A stretch of DNA of 64,000 nt from Butyrivibrio sp. (GCA_023664865.1 JAMPEU010000013.1:1-64000), one strand, 5' to 3'. Shown: positions 1 through 10,142, counted from the first letter of the stretch. Numbers and translations: made by a program. The notes: generated by a model not told the origin, from the sequence alone.

Positions 1-1453
1 GCTTGTCCTGATATGAAATAAGCCAGTATGTATCAAAAATCTGCCCTATTATCTCGTAATGTTCCCTTGCCTTAGCAGAAAGAAGCCGATCGTCAAACAA
101 CTCCTGCTGGATGGGGCGTTCAGGTTGCATAAAAGGTGCATTTTGCATAGATGGCGCAGGCTGGTTCTCTGGTTCAGCAGAATTAATTTGTATGGTTTGC
201 TCGGGATGCTCGGCTTGCTTAAACTGCGCGTTCTGCTCATTCTGCGCAAAATATTCCGGCTGATTAACAGCAGCTGCCTGATTAGTATTATTCATATAAT
301 GTATGGGTTCATGCGCTATATTTGGCTCAGGCATAGAGTTTACCTGCTCATTCTTTATTCTGACCGTCTCAAACGGTTCAGGAGCCGCAGGTGCTTTACG
401 CGGCGCAGGATTATTTTTTGCCGCCGCTTTATCATTATCTGTATTAAAAAGCACTTCGGGTATCATTTCCTGCTCGTGCAGATAGTCAAACACGATATCC
501 CTGACAATCTCATAAAATTCGTGTTCATTAGAAATCTTAACTTCCATTTTAGCAGGATGTACGTTGACGTCAATGCGTGTGGTGTCAATGTTAAAATGAA
601 GGACGCAGAAAGGAAACTTATGCTGCATCAGGTATTCCTTATAACCGTCTTCCACTGCCTTGCTTATAAGGCTGCTTTTAACGTATCTGCCATTGATATA
701 AAAAAGTTCATAGTTGCGGTTGGAGCGGTTGATAACGGGCTTGCCTAAAAATCCGTGAATGGATAATCCTTCCCTTTCCACATGGATTTCTTTAAGCTCC
801 CTTACAATATCCTTCCCATAAATACGGTAAATAATTTCTTTTAAGTCGCCGCTCCCCGGCGTATGAAATCTGTTCTGGTTATTGATGATAAAATTAAAGG
901 CTATATCAGGATGTGACAATGCCAGATGCTCCATTAAGTCAACGACATATGAGCCTTCCGTCTGCGTCTGCTTGAGAAACTTCTTACGCGGCGGCGTATT
1001 ATAGAAAAGATTGCGTACAATCATAGTCGTGCCGCTTGGAACGCCGACTTCTTCAAAATCCTTCTCCACTCCTCCTTCTATCACATAACGTATGCCCGTA
1101 AGTTCTTCTTCGACCTTCGATATTGCTTCCACCATAGAAACGGCGGCAATGCTTGCTAAAGCCTCACCGCGAAACCCCAGACTGACCAGCTTGGTCAAAT
1201 CGTCGGCAGTCGTGATTTTGCTGGTTGCATGTCTTAAAAAGGCGTTGCAAATCTGCGTTCTCTCAATGCCGCTGCCATTATCTGTAACGCGGATAAGCGA
1301 AATACCGCCGTCCTTTATTTCGACGGTAACGGCATCTGCACCCGAATCAATGGCATTCTCAACCAACTCTTTTACCACGCTTGCAGGACGCTCCACAACT
1401 TCCCCCGCCGCAATCTTATCTATTGTCTGATTATCTAAAATGTTAATCTTCAT
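1..1453 (-). CDS. mutL: DNA mismatch repair protein MutL (3' end cut by window edge)
   Basis: MutL couples MutS mismatch recognition to downstream excision. The first 484 codons are visible; the rest lies left of the window. The N-terminal GHKL ATPase is clear: LDNQTIDKIAAGEVV with ELVENAIDSGA (ATP/Mg site, residues about 5-40), DNGSGI, and LGFRGEALASI near residue 95, followed by the transducer domain ending in VNVHPAKMEVKI near residue 300. A long Gln/Asn/Pro-rich linker follows, and the last visible residues begin the C-terminal dimerisation domain. The ATG at 1453 starts MKINILDNQ, the family's usual start. It lies about 225 bp after mutS on the same strand, separated by a long palindromic repeat, so co-transcription with mutS is likely but not certain. 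Confidence 0.95.
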   Translation of the reverse strand, partial: MKINILDNQTIDKIAAGEVVERPASVVKELVENAIDSGADAVTVEIKDGGISLIRVTDNGSGIERTQICNAFLRHATSKITTADDLTKLVSLGFRGEALASIAAVSMVEAISKVEEELTGIRYVIEGGVEKDFEEVGVPSGTTMIVRNLFYNTPPRKKFLKQTQTEGSYVVDLMEHLALSHPDIAFNFIINNQNRFHTPGSGDLKEIIYRIYGKDIVRELKEIHVEREGLSIHGFLGKPVINRSNRNYELFYINGRYVKSSLISKAVEDGYKEYLMQHKFPFCVLHFNIDTTRIDVNVHPAKMEVKISNEHEFYEIVRDIVFDYLHEQEMIPEVLFNTDNDKAAAKNNPAPRKAPAAPEPFETVRIKNEQVNSMPEPNIAHEPIHYMNNTNQAAAVNQPEYFAQNEQNAQFKQAEHPEQTIQINSAEPENQPAPSMQNAPFMQPERPIQQELFDDRLLSAKAREHYEIIGQIFDTYWLISYQDK

Positions 1454-1518
1454 TTTAATAACCCTATTCCTTCCTGTATCAAATGGGTGAGTGCGAACCC
1501 CATTATTTCATAGCGTGA

Positions 1519-1655
1519 GTTGTACAATATATACAAAACATAAGCAGGGCGCTGTGTCGCCGTCGGTACTTAGCGAGGTATTTTCGAGCTTAGTACCGCT
1601 ACTGGCGACAATGCAGCGAAAGCGTGCCCTACGTTGTTTTGTATATATTGTACAA
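1519..1655 (+). repeat. Family-1 palindromic element, copy A
   Basis: Long imperfect inverted repeat between mutS and mutL. The outer arms read GTTGTACAATATATACAAAA and its complement. The inner arms contain CGGTACTTAG and CTTAGTACCG around an apical hairpin (GCGAGGTATTTTCGAGC). The right side carries the family's bulge as GCGAAAGCGTGCC. Outer arms and flank (TTTCATAGCGTGAG) are almost identical to copy L near 52.6 kb, but the apical hairpin differs. Confidence 0.9.
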
Positions 1656-1679
1656 CGTGACTTCTAAAAATGTTGTTTA

Positions 1680-4331
1680 TCACTTCTTCCACCTGTTTTT
1701 CAACATATTCTGCAGCCTGTAAAGGGTATTTAAAGCATCAATGGGCGTAAGGTTCTGAACGTCAACCTCGGTAAGCTCCTTTAGCACATCTTCGTCCTTT
1801 ACCGTGTCGAAAAGCGATATCTGCTCTAAATCCACCTCGTCGTATTTTACCGGTTTGGACTTCTCATTCTTGATATTGATTTCTATGCTCTGGACTCTTT
1901 CGGTAATATCGTTATCGCTTAGCTGATTGACGATTTCCTTTGCCCTGTCGATTACCATATCCGGCACTCCGGCAAGTTTTGCCACCTGAATGCCGTAGCT
2001 TTTATCCGCCCCGCCCTTGATAATCTTACGCAGGAACACGATATCGTCCCCTTTTTCCTTTACGGCGATACAATAATTGTTGACGTTGTCCATCTTGCCC
2101 TCTAATTCCGTCAATTCATGGTAATGAGTGGCAAAAAGGGTTTTCGCCCCCAAAATCTTGCGGTTGCTTATATGCTCTATCACAGCCCAGGCAATGCTTA
2201 AGCCATCAAAAGTAGACGTTCCGCGCCCTATCTCGTCAAGCACCAACAGGCTGTTAGACGTCGCGTTTCTTAGTATATTGGCGACTTCGTTCATTTCCAC
2301 CATAAAGGTTGACTGTCCGCTGGCAAGGTCATCGGAAGCCCCCACCCTTGTAAAAATCCTATCCACTATGCCGATATTCGCTTTAGCGGCGGGGACAAAC
2401 GAGCCTATCTGCGAAAGCAGTACAATCAAGGCGGTCTGGCGCATATATGTAGATTTACCCGCCATATTAGGCCCTGTTATGACGGCGATGCAGTGCTTGC
2501 CGTTATCTAAATATGTATCATTGGATATGAACATGCCGTTTTGAATCATCTGCTCCACCACAGGGTGTCTGCCGTCTTTAATATCAATAACGCCCTTCTC
2601 ATTGAGTGTCGGTCTGACATAGCGGTTGCGTTCCGCCACATATGCAAGCGAGGCAAACACATCAAGCCTTGCAACCGCCCTTGCCGTCTGCTGTATTCTT
2701 TCGATTTGTGCGGCTATTTTTTCCCTAATCTCGCAGAATACGTCATATTCCAACGAAAAGAGCTTATCCTCGGCGTTTAAGATGGTATCTTCCAACTCTT
2801 TAAGGCGCGGTGTGGTGTAGCGTTCCGCATTGGCAAGAGTCTGTTTTCTGATATAGTCTTCGGGAACCAGCGACTTATATGAATTAGTCACTTCAAAATA
2901 GTAGCCAAACACCTTATTAAATTTAATGCGCAGGTTTTTAATCCCCGTGCGCTCCCTGTCTTCTTCCTCAAGCGATGCCAGCCAGTTCTTTCCGTCCGTT
3001 TTAGCGTGGCGCAGGGAGTCGATTGTTTCATTGAAGCCATCTTTTATAATGCCGCCTTCTTTGACGGTAAGCGGCGGATCGTCGATAATGGCGTCGTCTA
3101 TCAGGCTGAATAAATCGGCTAAGTCGTCCATATTATCATAGATTTCCCTAAGCAGCCCCGAATTTGTGTCGTTTAAAACCATCTTTATTGACGGCAGCAT
3201 TTCAAGCGAGTTGCGAAACGCTATTAAGTCTCTGGGATTAGCTGACCTGTAGCTGACTTTCCCTAACAGCCGCTCCAAATCATAGATGGGATTTAAGTAT
3301 TCCCTTATCTCGTCCCTTAACATACTGTTACTGCAGAGTTCTTCCACGGTATCCAGACGCTTTTCAATCTCTTCTTTATCTATCAAAGGCTGTTCTATGT
3401 ATTTGCGCAGCAATCTGCCGCCCATTGCTGTTTTCGTTTTATCAAGCACGCCTAAGAGCGAGCCTTTTTTCTGTTTCTCACGCAATGTCTCAAGCAGCTC
3501 CAGATTTCTCCTTGTGGCTGAATCTAAGAGCATATATTTATTAGTCAGATACGGATACAGATGCGTAAAATGCTCCAAAGCAGTCATTTGCGTATCCTGT
3601 AAATACTGCATGAGCGCGCCCGCAGCAATAAGCCCGATGGGAAAATCCTCGATTCCAAGCCCTGTAAGCGTATTTACATGGAAATGCTTAAGCAGGCATC
3701 TGCGACAGATATCCTCGTCAAAATAATGCGTATCTAAGGAATAGACCATCATTCCGATACGGTTCTTCATTTCCTCAATATTCATGCCGCTGACAAGAAA
3801 AGCCTCGTTACAGATAATTTCCGAAGGCTCATACTTGTTTATCTCGTCCTGAAGTTTCCGCAAGTCGTCAACTTCCGTCAGATAGTAGTCGCCCGTGGTG
3901 ACATCTGCAACAGAGATGCCCGTCTTTTCGGGAAAATAGGAAATACATAGAATATAGTTGTTTTTGGAATCATCCAATGCCTGGATATCCAGATTGGTCC
4001 CTGGCGTAACGATTCGTGTCACCTCGCGTTTTACAAGCCCCTTCGCCAGTTTCGGATCTTCAACCTGTTCGCATATGGCGACTTTATATCCTTTTGATAT
4101 CAATTTATTTAAGTATCCGTCCACAGCGTGATATGGAATCCCGCACATGGGCGCCCTCTCGTCTAACCCGCAGCTTTTTCCGGTCAGCGTGATTTCCAGC
4201 GCCTTAGAGGCAATCTGCGCGTCTTCAAAAAACATTTCATAAAAATCTCCCAGACGATAAAAAAGAATACAATCGGGGTATTCCTTTTTCGTCTCTAAAT
4301 ATTTCTGCATCATGGGAGTAAGTTCTGACAT
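1680..4331 (-). CDS. mutS: DNA mismatch repair protein MutS
   Basis: MutS recognises base mismatches and small loops and recruits MutL. The 883-residue length is typical of MutS1. Visible features: the mismatch-binding Phe-X-Glu motif in GDFYEMFF (about residue 33), the lever/clamp region in the middle, Walker A GPNMAGKST near residue 618, Walker B LLVLDEIGRGTST, and the ATHYHEL switch. I chose the ATG at 4331 (MSELTPMMQKY) because this is the family's normal start. An in-frame ATG at 4343 adds four residues but has AGAAAG directly against it. It lies upstream of mutL on the same strand and about 86 bp downstream of miaB, the common clostridial order miaB-mutS-mutL. Confidence 0.97.
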   Translation of the reverse strand: MSELTPMMQKYLETKKEYPDCILFYRLGDFYEMFFEDAQIASKALEITLTGKSCGLDERAPMCGIPYHAVDGYLNKLISKGYKVAICEQVEDPKLAKGLVKREVTRIVTPGTNLDIQALDDSKNNYILCISYFPEKTGISVADVTTGDYYLTEVDDLRKLQDEINKYEPSEIICNEAFLVSGMNIEEMKNRIGMMVYSLDTHYFDEDICRRCLLKHFHVNTLTGLGIEDFPIGLIAAGALMQYLQDTQMTALEHFTHLYPYLTNKYMLLDSATRRNLELLETLREKQKKGSLLGVLDKTKTAMGGRLLRKYIEQPLIDKEEIEKRLDTVEELCSNSMLRDEIREYLNPIYDLERLLGKVSYRSANPRDLIAFRNSLEMLPSIKMVLNDTNSGLLREIYDNMDDLADLFSLIDDAIIDDPPLTVKEGGIIKDGFNETIDSLRHAKTDGKNWLASLEEEDRERTGIKNLRIKFNKVFGYYFEVTNSYKSLVPEDYIRKQTLANAERYTTPRLKELEDTILNAEDKLFSLEYDVFCEIREKIAAQIERIQQTARAVARLDVFASLAYVAERNRYVRPTLNEKGVIDIKDGRHPVVEQMIQNGMFISNDTYLDNGKHCIAVITGPNMAGKSTYMRQTALIVLLSQIGSFVPAAKANIGIVDRIFTRVGASDDLASGQSTFMVEMNEVANILRNATSNSLLVLDEIGRGTSTFDGLSIAWAVIEHISNRKILGAKTLFATHYHELTELEGKMDNVNNYCIAVKEKGDDIVFLRKIIKGGADKSYGIQVAKLAGVPDMVIDRAKEIVNQLSDNDITERVQSIEINIKNEKSKPVKYDEVDLEQISLFDTVKDEDVLKELTEVDVQNLTPIDALNTLYRLQNMLKNRWKK

Positions 4332-4417
4332 GACATTTACCATCTTTCTGTATTTTCGTATTACTAAATTAATCTATCTCATAAATTTCCTTATGGCTTT
4401 ATAGTTGGCATATTAAA

Positions 4418-5959
4418 TTATTCAGCTTTCTCTATAATATGTCCGATATAATAAAAACCGTGGCACTCGTCCAATGACACATTGACAAGTTTCCCTATGT
4501 ATGAAGCGTCAGCCGGAAAATGAACCAGCATATTATTGGAAAGCCGCCCTGTTATAAGCGAAGAATCATGCTCGTTTATTTCTTCTGCAAGCGCCTCCAT
4601 GACTTTTCCTTTAAGTAAAAGCGTCCTTTCTTTAGCGGTCTCCTGCACGCATTTAAGCAGCTTATCAAAGTTCTCCTTCACTGTCTGTTCGGAAACCTGG
4701 TTTTCCATTGCCGCAGCCTTGGTTCCTGTCCGTTTGGAATAGATGAAGGTAAAAGCATTGTCAAAGCCAGCCTTTTTCACTACGTCTATAGTTTCCTCGA
4801 CATCTTCCTTAGTTTCGCCGGGAAAACCGACAATAATGTCGGTTGTTATGGCAATATCAGGCATAGCCGCCTTGATTTTCTCAACAAGCGCCAAATACTG
4901 CGCTTTCGTATATCTCCTGTTCATTGCCTGTAAGATACGGTCTGAACCGGACTGCAGCGGCAGATGCAGATGGCGGCAGATTTTCTTAGATGCCTGCATG
5001 ACCGATATCAACTCATCCGATAAATCCTTAGGGTGGGAAGTCATGAACCTGATCCGCTTTATTCCTTCTATCTGCTCTACCATTCGCAGCAATTCGGCAA
5101 AAGTAATCGGCTCTTTTAGGTTCTTGCCGTAAGAATTGACATTCTGTCCAAGCAGCATGATTTCCACTACCCCGTCAGCCGCTAACTTCTCAATCTCCGC
5201 CATGATTTCATCAGGCTCTCTGCTGCGCTCCCTGCCCCTTACATAGGGTACGATGCAGTAACTGCAAAAATTATTGCAACCGAACATAATATTAATCCCT
5301 GATTTGTAAGGATATTTTCTGCTGACGGGGAGTTCTTCGACAATCTGCTCAGTTTCCTGCCATATATCTATAATCGTCGTATGTTTAGGCTTTCCGTCAG
5401 CCGCATTATTCGTACCTTCTCCACTTATTGCGTCATTTAATCCGCCCTTAGCATTATCTATGCTGTTTTCTATCATCGTATAGAAAAGCTCGGCGAATTT
5501 AAAAATATTGTGGGTGCCGAAAATCAAATCCACAAAGCGGTAGCTTTTAGTAATCTTATCAATTACGGACTGCTCCTGCATCATGCAGCCGCATAACGCA
5601 ATCTTAAGATGGGGATTTTTCTTTTTCATGCTCCCCAAATATCCAAGCCTGCCGTACACACGCTGGTTAGCGTTATCCCTGACCGTACAGGTATTATATA
5701 TAATGAAATCCGCCTCTTCTTCCGTCTGCGCTGTTTCATAACCGATGCAGGCTAAGATTCCGGCGAGTTTCTCTGAATCCCTTGCGTTCATCTGACAGCC
5801 AAAAGTCTGGGTAAACGAAGACGGACGGCGTTTGTTCCGGGCAATAAATTCCTCCACCCATTTCCGACACCTCGCTATATAATAATACTGACGCGCAGGT
5901 TCTTGCATGGGCGGTTCCGAATTTATGTCTATCTTATCTAAGTTAATTTTATCATACAC
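4418..5959 (-). CDS. miaB: tRNA-2-methylthio-N6-dimethylallyladenosine synthase MiaB
   Basis: Radical-SAM methylthiotransferase that adds a methylthio group to i6A37 in tRNAs reading U-starting codons. The N-terminal UPF0004 domain begins at FGCQMNARDSEKL (residues about 53-66) with further cluster cysteines at NTCTVRDNA and CGCMMQEQ. The radical-SAM motif CNNFCSYC lies near residue 228 and is followed by VPYVRGRERSR. The C-terminus is a TRAM domain. At 513 residues it is longer than most MiaB proteins: it has about 50 extra N-terminal residues and a low-complexity insert near residues 165-200, before the radical-SAM domain. GAGAGAAG precedes the ATG. It is co-directional with mutS. Confidence 0.95.
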   Translation of the reverse strand: MYDKINLDKIDINSEPPMQEPARQYYYIARCRKWVEEFIARNKRRPSSFTQTFGCQMNARDSEKLAGILACIGYETAQTEEEADFIIYNTCTVRDNANQRVYGRLGYLGSMKKKNPHLKIALCGCMMQEQSVIDKITKSYRFVDLIFGTHNIFKFAELFYTMIENSIDNAKGGLNDAISGEGTNNAADGKPKHTTIIDIWQETEQIVEELPVSRKYPYKSGINIMFGCNNFCSYCIVPYVRGRERSREPDEIMAEIEKLAADGVVEIMLLGQNVNSYGKNLKEPITFAELLRMVEQIEGIKRIRFMTSHPKDLSDELISVMQASKKICRHLHLPLQSGSDRILQAMNRRYTKAQYLALVEKIKAAMPDIAITTDIIVGFPGETKEDVEETIDVVKKAGFDNAFTFIYSKRTGTKAAAMENQVSEQTVKENFDKLLKCVQETAKERTLLLKGKVMEALAEEINEHDSSLITGRLSNNMLVHFPADASYIGKLVNVSLDECHGFYYIGHIIEKAE

Positions 5960-6081
5960 TTCTCTCGACCTGCTTTACATTCTGTCATTAGCTTATGCTT
6001 CAATTCCAAGTTCTTTTAACATTTCTTCTTCTGATACAAATTCATGGCAACCTGAAAGTTTTAGTTTTCCACCATACAATC
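5960..6081. other. Intergenic; possible short orphan coding remnant
   Basis: Between miaB and the DUF362 gene the minus strand carries an open run of about 28 codons ending in TAA near 5997, which would read LYGGKLKLSGCHEFVSEEEM and end in LKELGIEA. It has no ATG start, only a TTG, and no clear ribosome binding site. It looks like the 3' end of a lost gene or a very small gene. Function unknown. Confidence 0.25.
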
Positions 6082-6966
6082 TTAATCTATACTGATTAAT
6101 TCATATTCTTTCGTTCCATATCCAAGTTCAGCCGCCGCATCAATCGTATGCGTACCGTTGCGTGACTCAACCCTCTCTAAGAAGTGGTCGCGTCCTGGAT
6201 CATCAGACTTATATATTAAATCTATACACGCTTTATCCAGTGCAACCGGATCTAATGATGAAAGGATTCCTATATCCGCCATACATGGATCTTCCGCCAC
6301 CTCGCAGCAGTCGCAGTCTACCGACAGATTGCACACCATGTTGACAAAGGCGGTATTTCCCTTGAAGTATTCCATAACGCTGCCCGCTGATTCAGCCATA
6401 GCCTCGCAAAAAGCGTTCTGCTCTGCGGTATGCTCCCATACGATGCTCTGGTCGTCGGTATATCCTGCCGAATGAATCCATGATTTGCCCCTGCTAGAAG
6501 CGCAGCCTATCGAGAGCTGTTTCAACGCACCGCCGTATCCGCCCATCGGATGTCCTTTAAAATGCGATAACACAAGCATGGAATCATAGTCCGCAATGTC
6601 TTTTCCTACATAATTCTCTTTAATTACTTTGCCATTGGGAATAGGCAGTGTAAGGTCCGGTCCTTCGGCGTCCATCAGGTCTACCTCAAAATATTTTGCC
6701 CAGCCGTGGTCTTTAATCAGTTTCATATGCTTATTGGTAGAATTTCTGGCTCCGTCATATGCAGTGTTACATTCCACTACCGTACCGTTTACAGCCTCTA
6801 TCATCGGACGCAAAAACTCCGGACGCAGATAGTTCTGGTTTCCTTTTTCGCCGGAATGTACTTTTACGGCTACCTTCCCCGGCAGCTCCTTATTCAATAC
6901 CTTGTACATCTCGATAACCGCCTCTGGCGTTATCTTTTTGGTAAAATAAACTTTCGCTTTCTCCAT
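6082..6966 (-). CDS. DUF362 domain-containing protein
   Basis: A 294-residue protein matching the DUF362 family, whose members are often linked to iron-sulfur proteins; the reaction is unknown. Conserved stretches seen: KVAVKVHSGEKGNQNYLRPE, SHFKGHPMGGYGGALKQLSI (the Gly-rich core near residue 140), and a cysteine cluster VDCDCCEVAEDPCMADIGI typical of the family's C-terminal half. I chose the ATG at 6966, which has GAGG just upstream. A TTG at 6975 would add three residues. It sits alone between miaB and degV on the same strand. No membrane segment or signal peptide is seen, so it is likely cytoplasmic. Confidence 0.85.
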   Translation of the reverse strand: MEKAKVYFTKKITPEAVIEMYKVLNKELPGKVAVKVHSGEKGNQNYLRPEFLRPMIEAVNGTVVECNTAYDGARNSTNKHMKLIKDHGWAKYFEVDLMDAEGPDLTLPIPNGKVIKENYVGKDIADYDSMLVLSHFKGHPMGGYGGALKQLSIGCASSRGKSWIHSAGYTDDQSIVWEHTAEQNAFCEAMAESAGSVMEYFKGNTAFVNMVCNLSVDCDCCEVAEDPCMADIGILSSLDPVALDKACIDLIYKSDDPGRDHFLERVESRNGTHTIDAAAELGYGTKEYELISID

Positions 6967-7053
6967 GGTCCTCAATTCCTTTCTTTAATCATTTTTATAG
7001 TTTCTTTTATAACTCATATTAATAACTTCTTTATATAATCATCTTAATAACTT

Positions 7054-7920
7054 TTACAATTTTATCTTTTTGCAGCATGCGACCGCCATCGCACCGGGAC
7101 CGATATGACAGGATACGCTTAAGGACAGCGGATCCATATGGATTTCAAAGCCCGGGAATGCCTCCTGTACTTCGCTCTTAAACTTGTTGGCAGCGTCCAA
7201 ATCATAAGTATACGCCATTTGCAGCCATATATTGTCAGGCGTCGCACCGCCGAAACGATTGTTCATATCGTTACGGATAGCGTTAATCATTATGGTTTTA
7301 CCCTGTGACGAGGTGCGCGCTTTGGCAAAAGCGTCTAACTTCTCGCCCTGAATCTGCAGAACGGGTTTAAGCTTAAGCAATGTACCAAGCGCCGCTGCCG
7401 CGGGAGTGATACGTCCGCCTTTTTTAAGATAATAAAGCGTATCCAGCATAATATAGATGCTGGAATTGAACTTGTCTTTTTCCAGAAAATCTTTAATTTC
7501 CGCCGCGCCCATGCCTTTTTCGGCAAGGAAAATCGCATCGAGCGCCGACTGCCTCTGTGTAATTGATATACGCTGGTTATTGACTACCTGAACCCTGCCT
7601 TCATAATCTTCAGCAAGCATTATCGCGCTCTGGCATGAACCGCTAAGGCCGCTGGACATGGGAATATGCACTATCTCATCATACTCTTTTAGCAACCCGT
7701 CCCATAAATTCATCACGGATTCGGGCGTCGGCTGGCTCGTAACCACATCTGCGCCCGTGGCAAGCTTCTCATAAAAAGCCTCCTGAGTCAGTGTGATATC
7801 CTCATAAAATGTTTCATCATTAATCATAAACGGCATAGGCAGAACCGAAATTCCCATTTCTTTTGCCTGTGCCTGTGTGATTCCGCTGTTACTGTCAGTA
7901 ACAATTGCAACTTTAGCCAT
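7054..7920 (-). CDS. DegV family protein (FakB-type fatty-acid-binding protein)
   Basis: DegV/FakB proteins bind one fatty acid and present it to the kinase FakA to make acyl-phosphate for phospholipid synthesis. The start MAKVAIVTDSNSGIT (ATG at 7920, GGGGGA nine bases upstream) is the classic DegV N-terminus. Other family marks are TSQPTPE, the IPMSSGLSGSCQSA loop that contacts the carboxylate, and GGRITPAAAALGTLLKLKPVL. The length of 288 residues is usual. A FakA-like kinase lies about 2.6 kb away on the same strand (10533-12239), with recG between them, which supports a lipid role. The ligand chain specificity cannot be read from the sequence. Confidence 0.93.
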   Translation of the reverse strand: MAKVAIVTDSNSGITQAQAKEMGISVLPMPFMINDETFYEDITLTQEAFYEKLATGADVVTSQPTPESVMNLWDGLLKEYDEIVHIPMSSGLSGSCQSAIMLAEDYEGRVQVVNNQRISITQRQSALDAIFLAEKGMGAAEIKDFLEKDKFNSSIYIMLDTLYYLKKGGRITPAAAALGTLLKLKPVLQIQGEKLDAFAKARTSSQGKTIMINAIRNDMNNRFGGATPDNIWLQMAYTYDLDAANKFKSEVQEAFPGFEIHMDPLSLSVSCHIGPGAMAVACCKKIKL

Positions 7921-7998
7921 AACTTGACGTCCCCCTTTATAGTAACTCATCTGTAACTGTGAAAGCACAGCACAATTACACTCATTCTAAGTTTACGT

Positions 7999-10041
7999 TT
8001 AAATAGTCCTAAAGTCAACAGCATTTTCTGTCGATTTATCTATAACTTCGCGTAATCTGCAATTTTCTTGACTCAACAAGTCAATATCTTTCTCCAATAT
8101 TTCATCCGCCTCATCGCTTGCCTGCTGCAATACCGAGGCGTCAGTAAATACATCCCCCAGCCTGAACTCCATATTTCCGCTCTGCCTGACGCCGAATAAG
8201 TCGCCCGGTCCGCGCAGTTTTAAATCCTGGCTCGATATATAAAATCCGTCGTTGGACTGATTTAAAATCTTCAAACGCTCCATGGTTTCTTTATTTTCCA
8301 AGGCGCTTATAAAGATGCAATAAGACTGACATTCGCCTCTTCCCACGCGTCCGCGCAGCTGGTGCAGCTGGGCAAGCCCGAACCGTTCCGCGTTTTCCAC
8401 CATCATCACTGTAGCGTTAGGCACATTTATGCCTACCTCAATTACCGTCGTGGATACCAGCACGTCAATATGGCGGGCTGCAAAATCTTCCATAATCCTG
8501 TTCTTCTCGGCAGGCCTCATCTTCCCATGCAGTGCGGCAACCTGTATGGACGGCGGAAGCAGCGACTTAAGTTTCAAAGTATATGATACAACGTCTTCCA
8601 GCCCGTCCATCTCCCCTTCTTCAACCATCGGGCAGATAACATACGCCTGTCTGCCTGCGTTGACTTCTTTTTCAATAAAACGGTAGGCAGTTTCACGGTA
8701 GGATGTTCCCACCACGCAGTTTTTAATCGGCAGCCTGTTTGCCGGAAGTTCGTCCAATACGGAAATATGAAGGTCGCCGTAGAGGATGATTGCAAGCGTC
8801 CTCGGAATCGGCGTAGCGCTCATAACAAGCACATGCACGGACTCGCCTTTCTGTGCCAGCGATTCGCGCTGTCTGACTCCGAATCTGTGCTGTTCATCTG
8901 TAACGACAAGCGCAAGCTTATTGTAATTTACCTTTTCCTGTATCAGCGCATGGGTTCCGATAATAATGTCAGCGCTGCCGTCCTCTATCTGCGGATAGAT
9001 TGTTTTCCTGTCCTTAGCAGTGGTAGAGCCTGTAAGCAGGACGGGACTTATATTTAACTTATACTGTGTCTTTAATTTCTGCAAAGATTCAAAATGCTGC
9101 CTTGCCAATACTTCCGTGGGCGCCATCAATGCGCCCTGGCAGCCGTTAGCGCTGCACATAATAAGGGCTAAAAATGCAAGAATAGTCTTGCCTGAGCCGA
9201 CATCCCCCTGAATGAGCCTGTTCATCACTAAATCGCCGCATAAATCCGCCTTGATTTCCGCCCAGACTTTCATCTGCGCCTTGGTAAGCCTGTAGGGGAG
9301 CGCCTCTATAAGCCTTTCCGCATCGGCAGTCTCTATCATTCTATATATATTCGGCAGTGCGTTATTCTCCGTCTTCATTCTGCGAAGCATCAGTATAAAA
9401 AGGAAAAACTCGTCAAAAACAAGCCTTTTTCTCGCCCGAATAAGTTCATCCCTATTTGTGGGAAAATGTATCTGGTATACGGCGTCCTTACGCGCCATAA
9501 ACTGATATTTTTGTATAATGCTGTCGGGAAGGAAGTCATTAATTTCCTGAATCTCAAACGCCTGTCTGACCGCTTTCGTGACAGCCTGATTGCTTAAGCC
9601 CTTAGTCAGCATATAAATGGGCATAAGATTTCCTTCAAGCTTCTCATATTCTGCCGGCTTATAAACCTTAGCCTGTTCCATGATGAGCCTGCCGCCTTTT
9701 TTCTGTAATCTGCCGCGAAATACATAGAAAGCGCCTTTCTTTAGGGTGTTTTTCAGATATGGCATATTAAAATATGTCATCTGTACCATGCCCGATGCGT
9801 CCTGAACCGTAAACCCGAGTATATTAAGATTCCGCACATGCCTTGCAGCCATATTTCCGGTTATCGTGGCGCGTATCGCCACACATTCGCCTACAGCCGC
9901 ATCAGCAATCATTACGGGCACTTCAAACTTGTCATAATCCCGCGGATAATAATAAAGCAGCTCTTCTGCTTTAGTTATGCCAAGTTTTCCGAACAGCTTT
10001 GCGGTTTTCTCGCCTATTCCCTTTAATGCGGTAATATCCAT
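7999..10041 (-). CDS. recG: ATP-dependent DNA helicase RecG
   Basis: RecG is a superfamily 2 helicase that remodels stalled forks and branched recombination intermediates. The 680-residue length fits. An N-terminal wedge/OB domain (LKGIGEKTAKLFGKLGI at the very start; OB fold about residues 60-150) precedes the helicase core. Seen: Walker A GDVGSGKT near residue 278, the DEQH box in VVTDEQHRFGV, VMSATPIPRTLA, and the C-terminal LRGRVGRGECQSYC. The ATG at 10041 has GAGAGG upstream at a somewhat long spacing. It lies between degV and a tandem pair of palindromic repeats. Confidence 0.97.
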   Translation of the reverse strand: MDITALKGIGEKTAKLFGKLGITKAEELLYYYPRDYDKFEVPVMIADAAVGECVAIRATITGNMAARHVRNLNILGFTVQDASGMVQMTYFNMPYLKNTLKKGAFYVFRGRLQKKGGRLIMEQAKVYKPAEYEKLEGNLMPIYMLTKGLSNQAVTKAVRQAFEIQEINDFLPDSIIQKYQFMARKDAVYQIHFPTNRDELIRARKRLVFDEFFLFILMLRRMKTENNALPNIYRMIETADAERLIEALPYRLTKAQMKVWAEIKADLCGDLVMNRLIQGDVGSGKTILAFLALIMCSANGCQGALMAPTEVLARQHFESLQKLKTQYKLNISPVLLTGSTTAKDRKTIYPQIEDGSADIIIGTHALIQEKVNYNKLALVVTDEQHRFGVRQRESLAQKGESVHVLVMSATPIPRTLAIILYGDLHISVLDELPANRLPIKNCVVGTSYRETAYRFIEKEVNAGRQAYVICPMVEEGEMDGLEDVVSYTLKLKSLLPPSIQVAALHGKMRPAEKNRIMEDFAARHIDVLVSTTVIEVGINVPNATVMMVENAERFGLAQLHQLRGRVGRGECQSYCIFISALENKETMERLKILNQSNDGFYISSQDLKLRGPGDLFGVRQSGNMEFRLGDVFTDASVLQQASDEADEILEKDIDLLSQENCRLREVIDKSTENAVDFRTI

Positions 10042-10142
10042 TCTATGATAATTCCTCTCTTAAAAAAATCCCCCGACCACACAATAATATAATCATGCGT
10101 TCGAGGAATAATTCGGATATTTCGTTACTATTCACAGTCGTC

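Noticed and set aside
1519..1655. The palindrome as a miniature inverted-repeat transposon with target duplication
   Set aside because: No consistent direct repeats flank the copies and the outer ends are not a shared terminal sequence, so a classical MITE is not supported.
2128..3726. Several plus-strand frames inside mutS
   Set aside because: They are shadows: mutS is intact and full length on the other strand and these frames show no family motifs.
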